DNA of 22,362 nucleotides from Gemmatimonadota bacterium (GTDB lineage: Bacteria; Gemmatimonadota; Gemmatimonadetes; Gemmatimonadales; GWC2-71-9). Positions within the stretch are counted from its first letter, which is position 1. Each line of letters opens with the position of its first letter. Shown here piece after piece: positions 15,518 to 22,362 of this stretch. Position numbers and translations under genes: made by a program. Location of the stretch: positions 1 to 22,362 of the forward strand of contig SMVY01000073.1 in assembly GCA_004357415.1 (NCBI GenBank), given 5' to 3'. Below the pieces are notes generated by a model. That model saw nothing but the letters and a program-made list of their open reading frames with translations, was not told the origin of the DNA and made no database searches.

Positions 15518-15545
15518 AGGCTACTCCTGTGGCTGCAGACGTCAA
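15518..15545 (-). promoter_or_regulatory. Candidate leftward promoter TTGACG-N16-TAGCCT
   Basis: Read on the minus strand, TTGACG (15540-15545) is five of six to the -35 consensus and TAGCCT (15518-15523) follows at 16 bases. It would drive the CoxL-like remnant and the MocA-CoxG-XdhC-deacylase chain from a start near 15511. Together with the rightward promoter it accounts for most of the gene-free stretch 15443-15638. Confidence 0.45.
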
Positions 15546-15555
15546 GGAAGGTGTC

Positions 15556-15584
15556 TTGTCTCGCACTAGCCGTCATGCTAGCCT
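15556..15584 (+). promoter_or_regulatory. Candidate rightward promoter TTGTCT-N17-TAGCCT, extended -10
   Basis: TTGTCT (15556-15561) and TAGCCT (15579-15584) are 17 bases apart, with a TG one base before the -10 (TGCTAGCCT). Transcription would start near 15591, giving a leader of about 48 bases before the GTG of the glycosyltransferase. The -10 TAGCCTAG is an exact inverted copy of the one in the leftward promoter. Confidence 0.45.
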
Positions 15585-15638
15585 AGAACAGCGACGAAGA
15601 AGCCTCGTCTCGGTCCCTAGTCCTGAGGAGCCCAACGG

Positions 15639-16808
15639 GTGATCGACAGCCGCCCTCTCCGTATTGCCATATTCTCGGAGGTGTATTGGCCCATGGTGAG
15701 CGGCGTCGGTGTGACGCTCCGCCGCCTGACCGATGCGCTACAGGGCCTGGGGCACGCCGTCAGGGTCTACTCGCCATCGTACCCCCTCCCGCCAGAAACC
15801 AAAGACCGGCCCGAAGTGTTCCGTGTGCCGGGCGTCCCGTTCTTCCTGTACCCCGACGTGCAGTGGGCCTTCCCCCGCCAGGGAGACATCCTGGAGGATG
15901 CGCGCGCCTTCCGGCCGGACCTGGTGCATGTGGCCACCGAGTTTTCCATGGGTATCACCGGCCTCAAGGTTGCCAAGGCGCTCGGTGTTCCGGCTATCGC
16001 TTCGGCGCACACCGACTACGAACAGTACGCGTCGCGCTACTACAAAGTCGGCTGGGCCATCCCCGCCGGCTGGCACTACATGCGCTGGTTTTACGGTCAG
16101 GCCGAAATGGTGCTGTGTCCCACCCGGTTCTTCGAGCGGCATCTCAACAAGAGAGGTGTTGGCAACACGGGTATCTGGAGTCGGGGGATCGATTCGACGT
16201 GCTTTCATCCCCGCTTCCGCCGCGGCGAGTACCGCGCGGCCTTCGGCGCGAGGGAGCAGGACGTGGTGGTGACCTACGTGGGTCGGATCGCCCGCGAGAA
16301 AAATCTTCTTCTGCTGCTCGATGCCTGGGAACTCCTCGGTACCCGCCGCCGCAACGCCCAACTGGTGTTGGTCGGTCGTGGGCCTCTGGAAGCCGAAATC
16401 CGCCAGCGCGCCGTACCCGGCGTCCACCTGACCGGCTTGAAGCAGGGGGTCGAGTTGGCCACGGCGTACGCCTCAGCCGACCTGTTCGCCTTTCCCTCCA
16501 CCACCGAGACCTTCGGCAATGTCCTGCTCGAGGCGATGGCCTCCGGCCTCCCGTCGATGGTGGCGGCGGCCGGTGGCGTTCTCGAATTCGCCCGGCACGG
16601 GGCCAACAGTTGGTTGGTACAGCCCGATTCCACCGATGCGCTGGCCGAGGGATTGGACCGCCTGCTGAGTGACGGCGTGCTCCGGGCGCAATTGGCGGCC
16701 GGCGCCATCAACACCGCCCTGGGCCGGTCGTGGACCGGTGTCGATGCCGACCTCATGGCCGATTATCGCCAGGTGATCGCAGGGCGGAGAATCGTCCGCG
16801 CCGCCTGA
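15639..16808 (+). CDS. GT4-family glycosyltransferase
   Basis: This is a GT-B retaining glycosyltransferase of family 4, similar to GDP-mannose-dependent alpha-mannosyltransferases such as PimB/MgtA. The N-terminal acceptor domain opens with RIAIFSEVYWPMVSGVG (8-24), including the Gly loop. The C-terminal donor domain has VTYVGRIAREKN, with the Arg and Lys that contact the donor phosphates, and an EX7E motif at E290 and E298 (TETFGNVLLEAMASGLP). The 389 aa length is standard. The start is GTG at 15639 with GAGGAG eight bases upstream. It is monocistronic as far as visible: divergent from the molybdenum cassette, convergent with the HAD gene after 49 bases. Likely acts at the cytoplasmic membrane on a lipid or glycan acceptor, which cannot be named. 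Confidence 0.94.
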   Translation: MIDSRPLRIAIFSEVYWPMVSGVGVTLRRLTDALQGLGHAVRVYSPSYPLPPETKDRPEVFRVPGVPFFLYPDVQWAFPRQGDILEDARAFRPDLVHVATEFSMGITGLKVAKALGVPAIASAHTDYEQYASRYYKVGWAIPAGWHYMRWFYGQAEMVLCPTRFFERHLNKRGVGNTGIWSRGIDSTCFHPRFRRGEYRAAFGAREQDVVVTYVGRIAREKNLLLLLDAWELLGTRRRNAQLVLVGRGPLEAEIRQRAVPGVHLTGLKQGVELATAYASADLFAFPSTTETFGNVLLEAMASGLPSMVAAAGGVLEFARHGANSWLVQPDSTDALAEGLDRLLSDGVLRAQLAAGAINTALGRSWTGVDADLMADYRQVIAGRRIVRAA

Positions 16809-16857
16809 CCTGGCGGGCGGCGGAGCATAACCGTCCCTGAGGTGCCCCCCCTGCGCA

Positions 16858-17514
16858 CTAGCCACCAGGCCCGAGCACCAGTTCCCGAAGCTCGGCCGGG
16901 CCCTCGAGCCAGTAGTCGGGCGCAGACCCCTCCAACTCTTCCCGACCGAACGGCCCCCACAACACCGCCCCCGTCGCCACTCCCGCGGCCCGGCCCGATT
17001 CCATGTCATGGACGCTGTCCCCCACGAACAACGTTCGGCCGGCCTCGGCGCCGAGTTCCACTAGCGCACGGATGACCGGCTCGGGATGAGGTTTGGGCCG
17101 CTCCACGTCGTCGGCGCAGACCAGCAACTCGAACGTCGAGTCCAAGCCGGCGAGCCTGAGTCCGAGTTCGGCCCCATAGCGGTTCTTGCTGGTGACCAGA
17201 CCCGTCCGGCAACCGGCTTCGCGCAGGGCGATCACCACGTCGACGATCTCCGGGTACGGCTTCACCACCTCGTCGTGAAGGCCAAGGTTGTATTCGCGAT
17301 ACGTCACGATCATCGCAGCGAGGAGCCCATCGTCCTCGGCCCAATCGGCGAATTGTTGCTTGAGAGGGGTACCCAGTCCCGCGAGCCAGTGCCCGTCGGA
17401 TCGCGGCGGAAAACCATGCACCCGCAGGGTGTGATGGTAGCTGTCGAGGATGAGTCGGACGGAATCGATGAGGGTTCCGTCGAGGTCGTAGAGAACGGTG
17501 TCGAATCTTGGCAT
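16858..17514 (-). CDS. HAD-superfamily phosphatase (phosphoglycolate phosphatase-like)
   Basis: A 218-aa haloacid-dehalogenase hydrolase with the Gph/PpaX layout. Motif I is YDLDGTLIDS (nucleophile D10, acid D12), followed by a helical cap domain, motif II VTSKNR, motif III KPHP and motif IV FVGDSVHDMESG. Such enzymes remove phosphate from small molecules, often phosphoglycolate or pyrophosphate; the substrate is not readable. I chose the ATG at 17514 because motif I then sits at the expected distance. A GTG at 17550 is also in frame; it overlaps the helicase stop as TAGTG and has GGAG only two bases before it. Either start leaves it next to the helicase on the same strand (zero to 35 bases), so cotranscription is possible. 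Confidence 0.92.
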   Translation of the reverse strand: MPRFDTVLYDLDGTLIDSVRLILDSYHHTLRVHGFPPRSDGHWLAGLGTPLKQQFADWAEDDGLLAAMIVTYREYNLGLHDEVVKPYPEIVDVVIALREAGCRTGLVTSKNRYGAELGLRLAGLDSTFELLVCADDVERPKPHPEPVIRALVELGAEAGRTLFVGDSVHDMESGRAAGVATGAVLWGPFGREELEGSAPDYWLEGPAELRELVLGPGG

Positions 17515-17549
17515 GCCGGCAACGTAGTTGGCGGCGCACCGACTCGCCA

Positions 17550-19820
17550 CTACTCCGGCTGGAAGATGATCAGGCCGGTCACGCGCATTTCCGTCGGATG
17601 CGGGGGAGGATCCGCCGGCGGAAAGCCGGCCGTCGCGATAACGCCCGGCTCCGACTGTGACAACCGGGCAATCATCGCCTCTTCGCCGGCCGTATGACCT
17701 CCCGCCAGAAACCGCAGGGCATCGTCCAAGCGCCTGAGGCTCGCTCCATCGCGGTCGCGCGCGGCGCGGACGGCCTCATGACGCAAACGGTAGATGAGCG
17801 GCCGCAGGCCGTGTGTTGGCTGGGTCGCCGCCCAGCGCCCGCGCCGCATGCGGTCACCAACCTCTCGCGCCACTCGCCTTACGGCATCAAGAGCTTCGTT
17901 CTGGTCGGCACCGGACGGTGGCGGCATGGCGGAACACGAGTGGGCCATGGTCAGTCGTTCCGTCACCACACCCGGATCGTCGGTCCACCCATTCCGATGA
18001 ACCCACACGAGGATGCTGAACCACGACGGCGTGCCGGGAAACCACCCGGCAACGTCCAGCCCGCGAGCGCAGTCACGCAGGCCCGGAAACGTCCGGTAAT
18101 TGCCTCGAATGGCCAAGCCGGCGAGAACGCCGCTAGGGCCGAGAGGCGCCACGGCTATTCCCCGGCGCTCGGGCCTACCGCCAAGCTCCTCGACGATTCG
18201 GGCCCGCCAGCGCCACCGCTCCCTCCCCGCCGCGGTCAGCCCCAGGCGCTTGGCGATCTGGTCCTTGCGGTCGAGGGTGGCGAGCAACTGCAGCTCACGA
18301 TCGAGTGGCGCTGGAGGTTCGAACCGAACGATCGCCACATGGCGGTGAACCGATCCGGCACGGACGGCCCTCCCATTCCTTTGCTCCACCCGCACTTCGT
18401 GCCACGGGAGATCGTAGTGCACCACCCGCTCGGCGGTATGAAGGTCCAACCCCTCGGCGGCGACGTCGGTGGTGATGAGCACTCTCGGCGCATGCGGTAT
18501 CGCCCACGCCGGCCGGCCTCCCTGCGGGCGAAAGAAGGCGAAGACCTCTTCCCTGGTCACCCTGGTGTTCCCGATGCCCGAGGCACTCCCCGTGCACCAC
18601 GCGAGGGGCACGTCCCGCAACTCGCGCCGGAGGTACTCGACGGTCGATGTGAAGCTGACGAAGATGAGCGATCGCTTGCCGTCTTGGAGAAGGGTGCGCA
18701 ACCCCTGGACCTTCGCGTCCGCCGTTCCCCGTTGCCCACCCGTCATCCGCAGGAGGTCGGAAATTTTCGGGAGATCGGCTTGCGGGAGTTGGCTGGGGCC
18801 CTCGCCGGCGGCCACAAGCGACCACATGACCAGTTGCTCCGGGGCATCGGAGGTGAAGTCCCGCAGCGCGGCGCGACTCAACGATTTTCCGCCTGCGGCC
18901 GCATCACGCGCGTGCAGCAGGAGTGATTGATAGCGCTTGGCCACCGTGTTGAGTGCCTGGGGACTCGAGGCCTGTGCCCGCCAGAACACTCCTCGGATGA
19001 GCCGCGCCACGGAGTCCTCGGCCGACAATTCGAGCCGGCGAATCGCGCTCATCACCGGCGCGAGATCGTTGGCATCCCGAAGCGGCCAGCGCCACGTCGA
19101 TTGTCGAACGCCGGGCCGAGAATGATCCCCGCTGATGGAGCCCACGATGATCAGGTTTCCCAACGCGGCGTGGGGCCCGTCCTGGCGGATGGCTTCCTCC
19201 AATGACCCAACGCCGCAGGCCCGCAGCGCATCGCCGCGGACGGCCAACCGAAGTTGATGCATCAGGTCTTCGGCGCTGTTGACGACCGGCGTGGCGCTCA
19301 ACATGAGCGTGGGCTTGCCGGTGATCCACGGCGCCAGCGTTCGGTAGCGAACGGTGCCGGGATTCCTGAAGTGATGGCTCTCGTCGATGATGACCAAACC
19401 GGACGTGGCGGGTGGCGGACGCATCCGGCTGAGGCGAGCGTGAGACCACGTCTGGATCCCCACCCCGACGCGCTCGGCGACGGTCTTCCATTGCGCCACC
19501 AGTGATGGAGGCACGATGCAACAGGTATCCCGCGGCCCATTCACCAGCGCGGCCACCGCAAGGGCGATGTACGTCTTACCGGTCCCGACCGGATCCGCCA
19601 GCAGGCACCCGCGAAACAACGCCAAGGCGTGAATCACCCGGCGGACCGTTGCCCCTTGGTCCGGGCGCAGCCAGTCGGGCGTTTGGCACTCCGCCTCCCC
19701 TGGCGCCAAGGAATTCGCTAGCGCCCGGGCCACCATCGAGCAGTCACTCTCGGGCCCAGCTTCGAGCACAGACGTTACCGGCCCGGGGCCCTTCCGTTCT
19801 GCGTGGACGGGTGAGGGCAT
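17550..19820 (-). CDS. SNF2/DEAD-like superfamily 2 helicase
   Basis: A 756-aa SF2 ATPase. Walker A is ADPVGTGKT (75-83), motif II is DESHH (146-150), motif III SATP (175-178). The second RecA lobe has LITTDVAAEGLDL (D452) and motif VI QRNGRAVRAG (480-489). The DESHH box and the motif VI form fit the SNF2-like/RapA group that tracks on DNA. About 250 residues after the helicase core (from about 505) form an Arg-rich region without a domain I recognise; no nuclease motif is visible. The ATG at 19820 follows the methyltransferase stop after three bases (TGA-TAG-ATG), so the two are almost certainly one operon. Pairing with an adenine methyltransferase suggests DNA restriction or phage defence, which is inference. 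Confidence 0.9.
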   Translation of the reverse strand: MPSPVHAERKGPGPVTSVLEAGPESDCSMVARALANSLAPGEAECQTPDWLRPDQGATVRRVIHALALFRGCLLADPVGTGKTYIALAVAALVNGPRDTCCIVPPSLVAQWKTVAERVGVGIQTWSHARLSRMRPPPATSGLVIIDESHHFRNPGTVRYRTLAPWITGKPTLMLSATPVVNSAEDLMHQLRLAVRGDALRACGVGSLEEAIRQDGPHAALGNLIIVGSISGDHSRPGVRQSTWRWPLRDANDLAPVMSAIRRLELSAEDSVARLIRGVFWRAQASSPQALNTVAKRYQSLLLHARDAAAGGKSLSRAALRDFTSDAPEQLVMWSLVAAGEGPSQLPQADLPKISDLLRMTGGQRGTADAKVQGLRTLLQDGKRSLIFVSFTSTVEYLRRELRDVPLAWCTGSASGIGNTRVTREEVFAFFRPQGGRPAWAIPHAPRVLITTDVAAEGLDLHTAERVVHYDLPWHEVRVEQRNGRAVRAGSVHRHVAIVRFEPPAPLDRELQLLATLDRKDQIAKRLGLTAAGRERWRWRARIVEELGGRPERRGIAVAPLGPSGVLAGLAIRGNYRTFPGLRDCARGLDVAGWFPGTPSWFSILVWVHRNGWTDDPGVVTERLTMAHSCSAMPPPSGADQNEALDAVRRVAREVGDRMRRGRWAATQPTHGLRPLIYRLRHEAVRAARDRDGASLRRLDDALRFLAGGHTAGEEAMIARLSQSEPGVIATAGFPPADPPPHPTEMRVTGLIIFQPE

Positions 19821-19823
19821 CTA

Positions 19824-22362
19824 TCAGTCGAGACGCTCGAGCGCCCGGCGGTCGGACTCGCCCAGCATCAGGCTCTGGGCCACGTATTGGTCGAGCGCTT
19901 GCTGCACGGCCACGCCCGCCAGCGCCCGCCGACCGAGGCGCTGCAGGGTCGGGTCGTCCAACACGCCGGCCGGTAGCGGCAGGCCGCCGACCAGAGCGGC
20001 GTTGAACCGGGCGTAGCCCCCACGGGCAACGTCCGCGGTCCTCCGGGCCAGGCTCCTGATCGGTGTGCTGTTGAACCAGGCCGCCAGCGCCACCGCCTGA
20101 TTCGCGGAGGGAAGAACGATGAGGTAGCAACTGTTCAACGGGATGACGTCGCGCTGCTCCGGCTCTGTTAGTGGAACGGCCTCCAACCGGCGGGCCAAGT
20201 CTGCCCAAACGACGCGGTGAGCGGCCGAGGCAGGCCCGGTACGGAACAATTGCCACACGGCGCCTCGGCGGAAGTCGGCGCGAGCCCTGAGCACCCGCGC
20301 GTGCCGGTCGAAGTGCCGCTTCAGTGCGTCGGGTAGCCGCTCCAGCGGGCGGCCACCTTCATCGCAGGGCCACAGCATGGGGATTCCGTCGGCCACTTGC
20401 CAGGCGCTGACATCGCGCCCACGAATGGCCCGTCGCAGGAACCGTCCCCTGGCCACGTCGGTAGCCGCTTGAAGAAACACCCGATTCGCCCCCGTCTTCA
20501 CTCCCAGGCGGCAGGTGAGACACCCTTCGACTTTGGGATACTCGCCCAGCCGGTCCGCCACTCGCTGGCTGGCGTCACCGGCAAGCGACCACCGCATTGC
20601 TTGTTTGAGGTAACGCTGGGCTATGGTCCCGCTTCGTTGGGATCCCCCTCCCAGGCTCGTCTGAACTTGGTGATCGTCCGGAGGGGCTCTCTTGCCGACC
20701 ACGATGGCCAGAGGATAGGTCGTCGCTTCGAAGCTCGCCCCGCGGGCGTCGCTGAGATCGGCCAGTACGTGAAGCGTCGTCGTGCGCGCCAACTCGACCC
20801 TTGCCGTCTTGGCGTAGCCGGTCGTCAGCAACTTGGCCGGCACCAGGAATCCCAGTACTCCGTTGGGGGCGGTGAGTTCCAGCCCGCGCTCCAGAAACGC
20901 CAGGGCCAGGTCCGGTTGATGGGCATAGCCGGTTCCGCCGCTTCCTCGCCACCAGGTGTAGCGCTCCTTCAGGTGGCGGCGTTCATCCCGGTTGAGTTCC
21001 TCAGCCCGAACCCACGGCGGATTGCCGACCACCAGGTCGAAGCCACCGCCGCGGGCGAACACGTCTGGGAAGTGACCTTCGAAATGGAACCAGGGTAGCG
21101 ACCCCTCGCGGTCCAACTTCCTGCGATAGCGTTGCACCGTCCTGAGCCCATCACGGATACGGGTGACGCGCTTTCGTATCGATTCGTCCGGACCGCGGCG
21201 CTCGCCGAACAGGCTTCGGTCGCCGGCCTGAACTTTACACTCCGCCAGCATGCGTCGCAGCCGGGCCTCCGCCGTAGTCAGACAAGTGCGAGTGGCCTCG
21301 ACCTCGGCCGCACGCAGCCTCCGGGCGTGGGTCGCCTTGATGGTGGAGTGCGACTCGAACACCTGGCGGCGGAGCTTGGCGTGCGCCTGTGCGTCTATCT
21401 GCGGCGAGAGTGGCGATCCGTAGGCGGCACCGAGCGGATCGCGCAGCGAATCGCCCTGCCGCACCAGGCAGTCGAGGTTCGGCAGCGGGCGCACCCGATT
21501 CGAAGGTCCGTCCTTCTCCAAGGCGACGATGGCCAGCCACAGGCGCAGTTCGGCCAGCCTGACCGCCATGGGGTCCTTGTCTACTCCGAATAGGTGGCGC
21601 CGGAGTATGCGACGCCTGGCCGCGGCCGTGTGGCCCCGGTCGCCGAAGCGCAACTCGGCCAGCAGGGTGAGCGCGCCGAGCAGGAAGGCCCCGGATCCGG
21701 CGGCGGGGTCGAGTACCGTGACGTCGGTCCACAACCGCCGCAGATCGGGCGAGCGCTCCCGAATCATGGCGGTGGCGCTGGCGTGATCGATTCCCATTCG
21801 GCTCGCCGCGAAGGCCCCGAAACTGTGGTGCAGCAACTCGTCCACCAGCGACGCCGGCGTGTAGTAACTCCCGGTGGACTTGCGCTCACCCGACTGCATC
21901 AGGCCCTCGAACACTCTCCCCAGCATGTCGGGCGCGATGGTGTGGGGATCGACACCCTCGGTAACGGTAAAGCGATATCGCTCGAACACATCGTCGAACA
22001 CATCGCGCCAGCAAGCATTGGCGATGACCAGTTTGTGCCGTCGCTCGAGAAAGTGTGGCGAGAACAGACCGCCATTGAGAAACGGTATCCGGCCGTAGTT
22101 CCGGGCGGAGGCACTCCGAGCCGCCACCGGACGATTCAGGATTCCGAAGAACAGAGGGTGGAGCAGGTGACGCTGGACCGACCGCTTCGACGCCAGGCAC
22201 CGGTCCACCTCGGTGCGCAGAAAATCCTCCCGGCCGTCGAGCCATCCCTTGGCCTGCACGAAGTACAGAAACAGGACCCGGCTCAATTGCAGCAGCGCTA
22301 TGTGTCGCCGGTCGCGGATGGGGATGGTCGGAGCCATGGCGTCGACCATCTTGCTGTAGCCG
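19824..22362 (-). CDS. Eco57I-like N6-adenine DNA methyltransferase with TRD, 5' end outside window
   Basis: The frame is open to the right edge. The first ATG inside the window is at 22349, but in-frame residues GYSK precede it. Relatives have 150 or more residues before the segment seen here as ALLQLSRVLFLYFVQAKGWL, so the true start lies outside. Counting from that ATG, SAM-binding motif I is LDPAAGSGAF (213-222) and the catalytic motif IV is NPPW (443-446, in VVGNPPWVRAEEL), which define an amino-methyltransferase acting on adenine. About 230 residues, partly a charged helical insert, separate them. The C-terminal third looks like a TaqI/Eco57I target-recognition region (GCLTCRLGVKTGANRVFLQ, RGRDVSAW, and the ending FNAALVGGLPLP). 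No nuclease motif is visible in this part. It is followed after three bases by the helicase gene. Confidence 0.92.
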   Translation of the reverse strand, partial: GYSKMVDAMAPTIPIRDRRHIALLQLSRVLFLYFVQAKGWLDGREDFLRTEVDRCLASKRSVQRHLLHPLFFGILNRPVAARSASARNYGRIPFLNGGLFSPHFLERRHKLVIANACWRDVFDDVFERYRFTVTEGVDPHTIAPDMLGRVFEGLMQSGERKSTGSYYTPASLVDELLHHSFGAFAASRMGIDHASATAMIRERSPDLRRLWTDVTVLDPAAGSGAFLLGALTLLAELRFGDRGHTAAARRRILRRHLFGVDKDPMAVRLAELRLWLAIVALEKDGPSNRVRPLPNLDCLVRQGDSLRDPLGAAYGSPLSPQIDAQAHAKLRRQVFESHSTIKATHARRLRAAEVEATRTCLTTAEARLRRMLAECKVQAGDRSLFGERRGPDESIRKRVTRIRDGLRTVQRYRRKLDREGSLPWFHFEGHFPDVFARGGGFDLVVGNPPWVRAEELNRDERRHLKERYTWWRGSGGTGYAHQPDLALAFLERGLELTAPNGVLGFLVPAKLLTTGYAKTARVELARTTTLHVLADLSDARGASFEATTYPLAIVVGKRAPPDDHQVQTSLGGGSQRSGTIAQRYLKQAMRWSLAGDASQRVADRLGEYPKVEGCLTCRLGVKTGANRVFLQAATDVARGRFLRRAIRGRDVSAWQVADGIPMLWPCDEGGRPLERLPDALKRHFDRHARVLRARADFRRGAVWQLFRTGPASAAHRVVWADLARRLEAVPLTEPEQRDVIPLNSCYLIVLPSANQAVALAAWFNSTPIRSLARRTADVARGGYARFNAALVGGLPLPAGVLDDPTLQRLGRRALAGVAVQQALDQYVAQSLMLGESDRRALERLD

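Noticed and set aside
17694..18926. 410-codon plus-strand open frame across the helicase gene
   Set aside because: Antisense shadow; composition is dominated by Arg, Pro and Gly and no domain is recognisable, while the minus-strand helicase has all its motifs.
17550..22362. Direct assignment of the methyltransferase/helicase pair to DISARM or BREX
   Set aside because: The order differs from the known class 1 DISARM layout, and no DrmA/B/C, PglZ or BrxC/L gene is visible in the window.

Overview
The window is GC-rich, densely packed bacterial chromosome. An outer-membrane beta-barrel protein, a lipoprotein-type amidohydrolase and several Sec-type signal sequences point to a diderm. The mix (penicillin acylase, LVIVD/BIG2 secreted protein, an aminoacylase with the GFINMLSWA signature, thrombospondin-type-3 calcium repeats) suggests Gemmatimonadota or a nearby environmental phylum. 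That placement is from memory of family distribution, not from a search. I saw no rRNA, tRNA, CRISPR array or insertion sequence.

Layout. 1-1225 (-): the N-terminal part of a secreted BIG2/LVIVD protein, with a C10 tract between its promoter and ribosome binding site. 1346-4975 (-): a tight three-gene unit of beta-barrel protein with TSP3 repeats but no OmpA domain, penicillin-acylase-family Ntn hydrolase, and small membrane protein. 4976-5204: a divergent promoter region with two perfect hairpins. 5205-5855 (+): a membrane-anchored protein of unknown function. 5907-7999 (-): a DUF2071 protein overlapping an APC-type amino-acid permease. 8073-9893 (+): a histone-deacetylase-fold hydrolase fused to an unrecognised C-terminal domain. 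10070-11236 (+): an M20 N-acyl-amino-acid amidohydrolase with a 17-bp-period direct repeat upstream. 11292-15149 (-): a compact chain MocA/MobA-like, CoxG-like, XdhC-like and N-acyl-D-amino-acid-deacylase-like lipoprotein. Just upstream, 15174-15442 holds what looks like a frameshifted scrap of a CoxL/xanthine dehydrogenase large subunit. 15511-15638 carries a symmetrical pair of divergent promoters. 15639-16808 (+): a GT4 glycosyltransferase. 16858-17514 (-): a HAD phosphatase. 17550-22362 (-): an SNF2-like helicase preceded by an Eco57I-like adenine DNA methyltransferase that runs off the right edge.

How the genes may work together (inference). The left and middle parts are rich in amide-bond hydrolases of unrelated folds (Ntn penicillin acylase, HDAC fold, M20 peptidase fold, TIM-barrel amidohydrolase) plus an amino-acid permease, which fits scavenging or editing of N-acylated amino compounds. 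The MocA/CoxG/XdhC genes are maturation factors for a molybdenum hydroxylase whose structural genes are absent here except for the possible remnant. The methyltransferase/helicase pair at the right edge looks like part of a restriction or anti-phage locus whose remaining genes lie outside the window.
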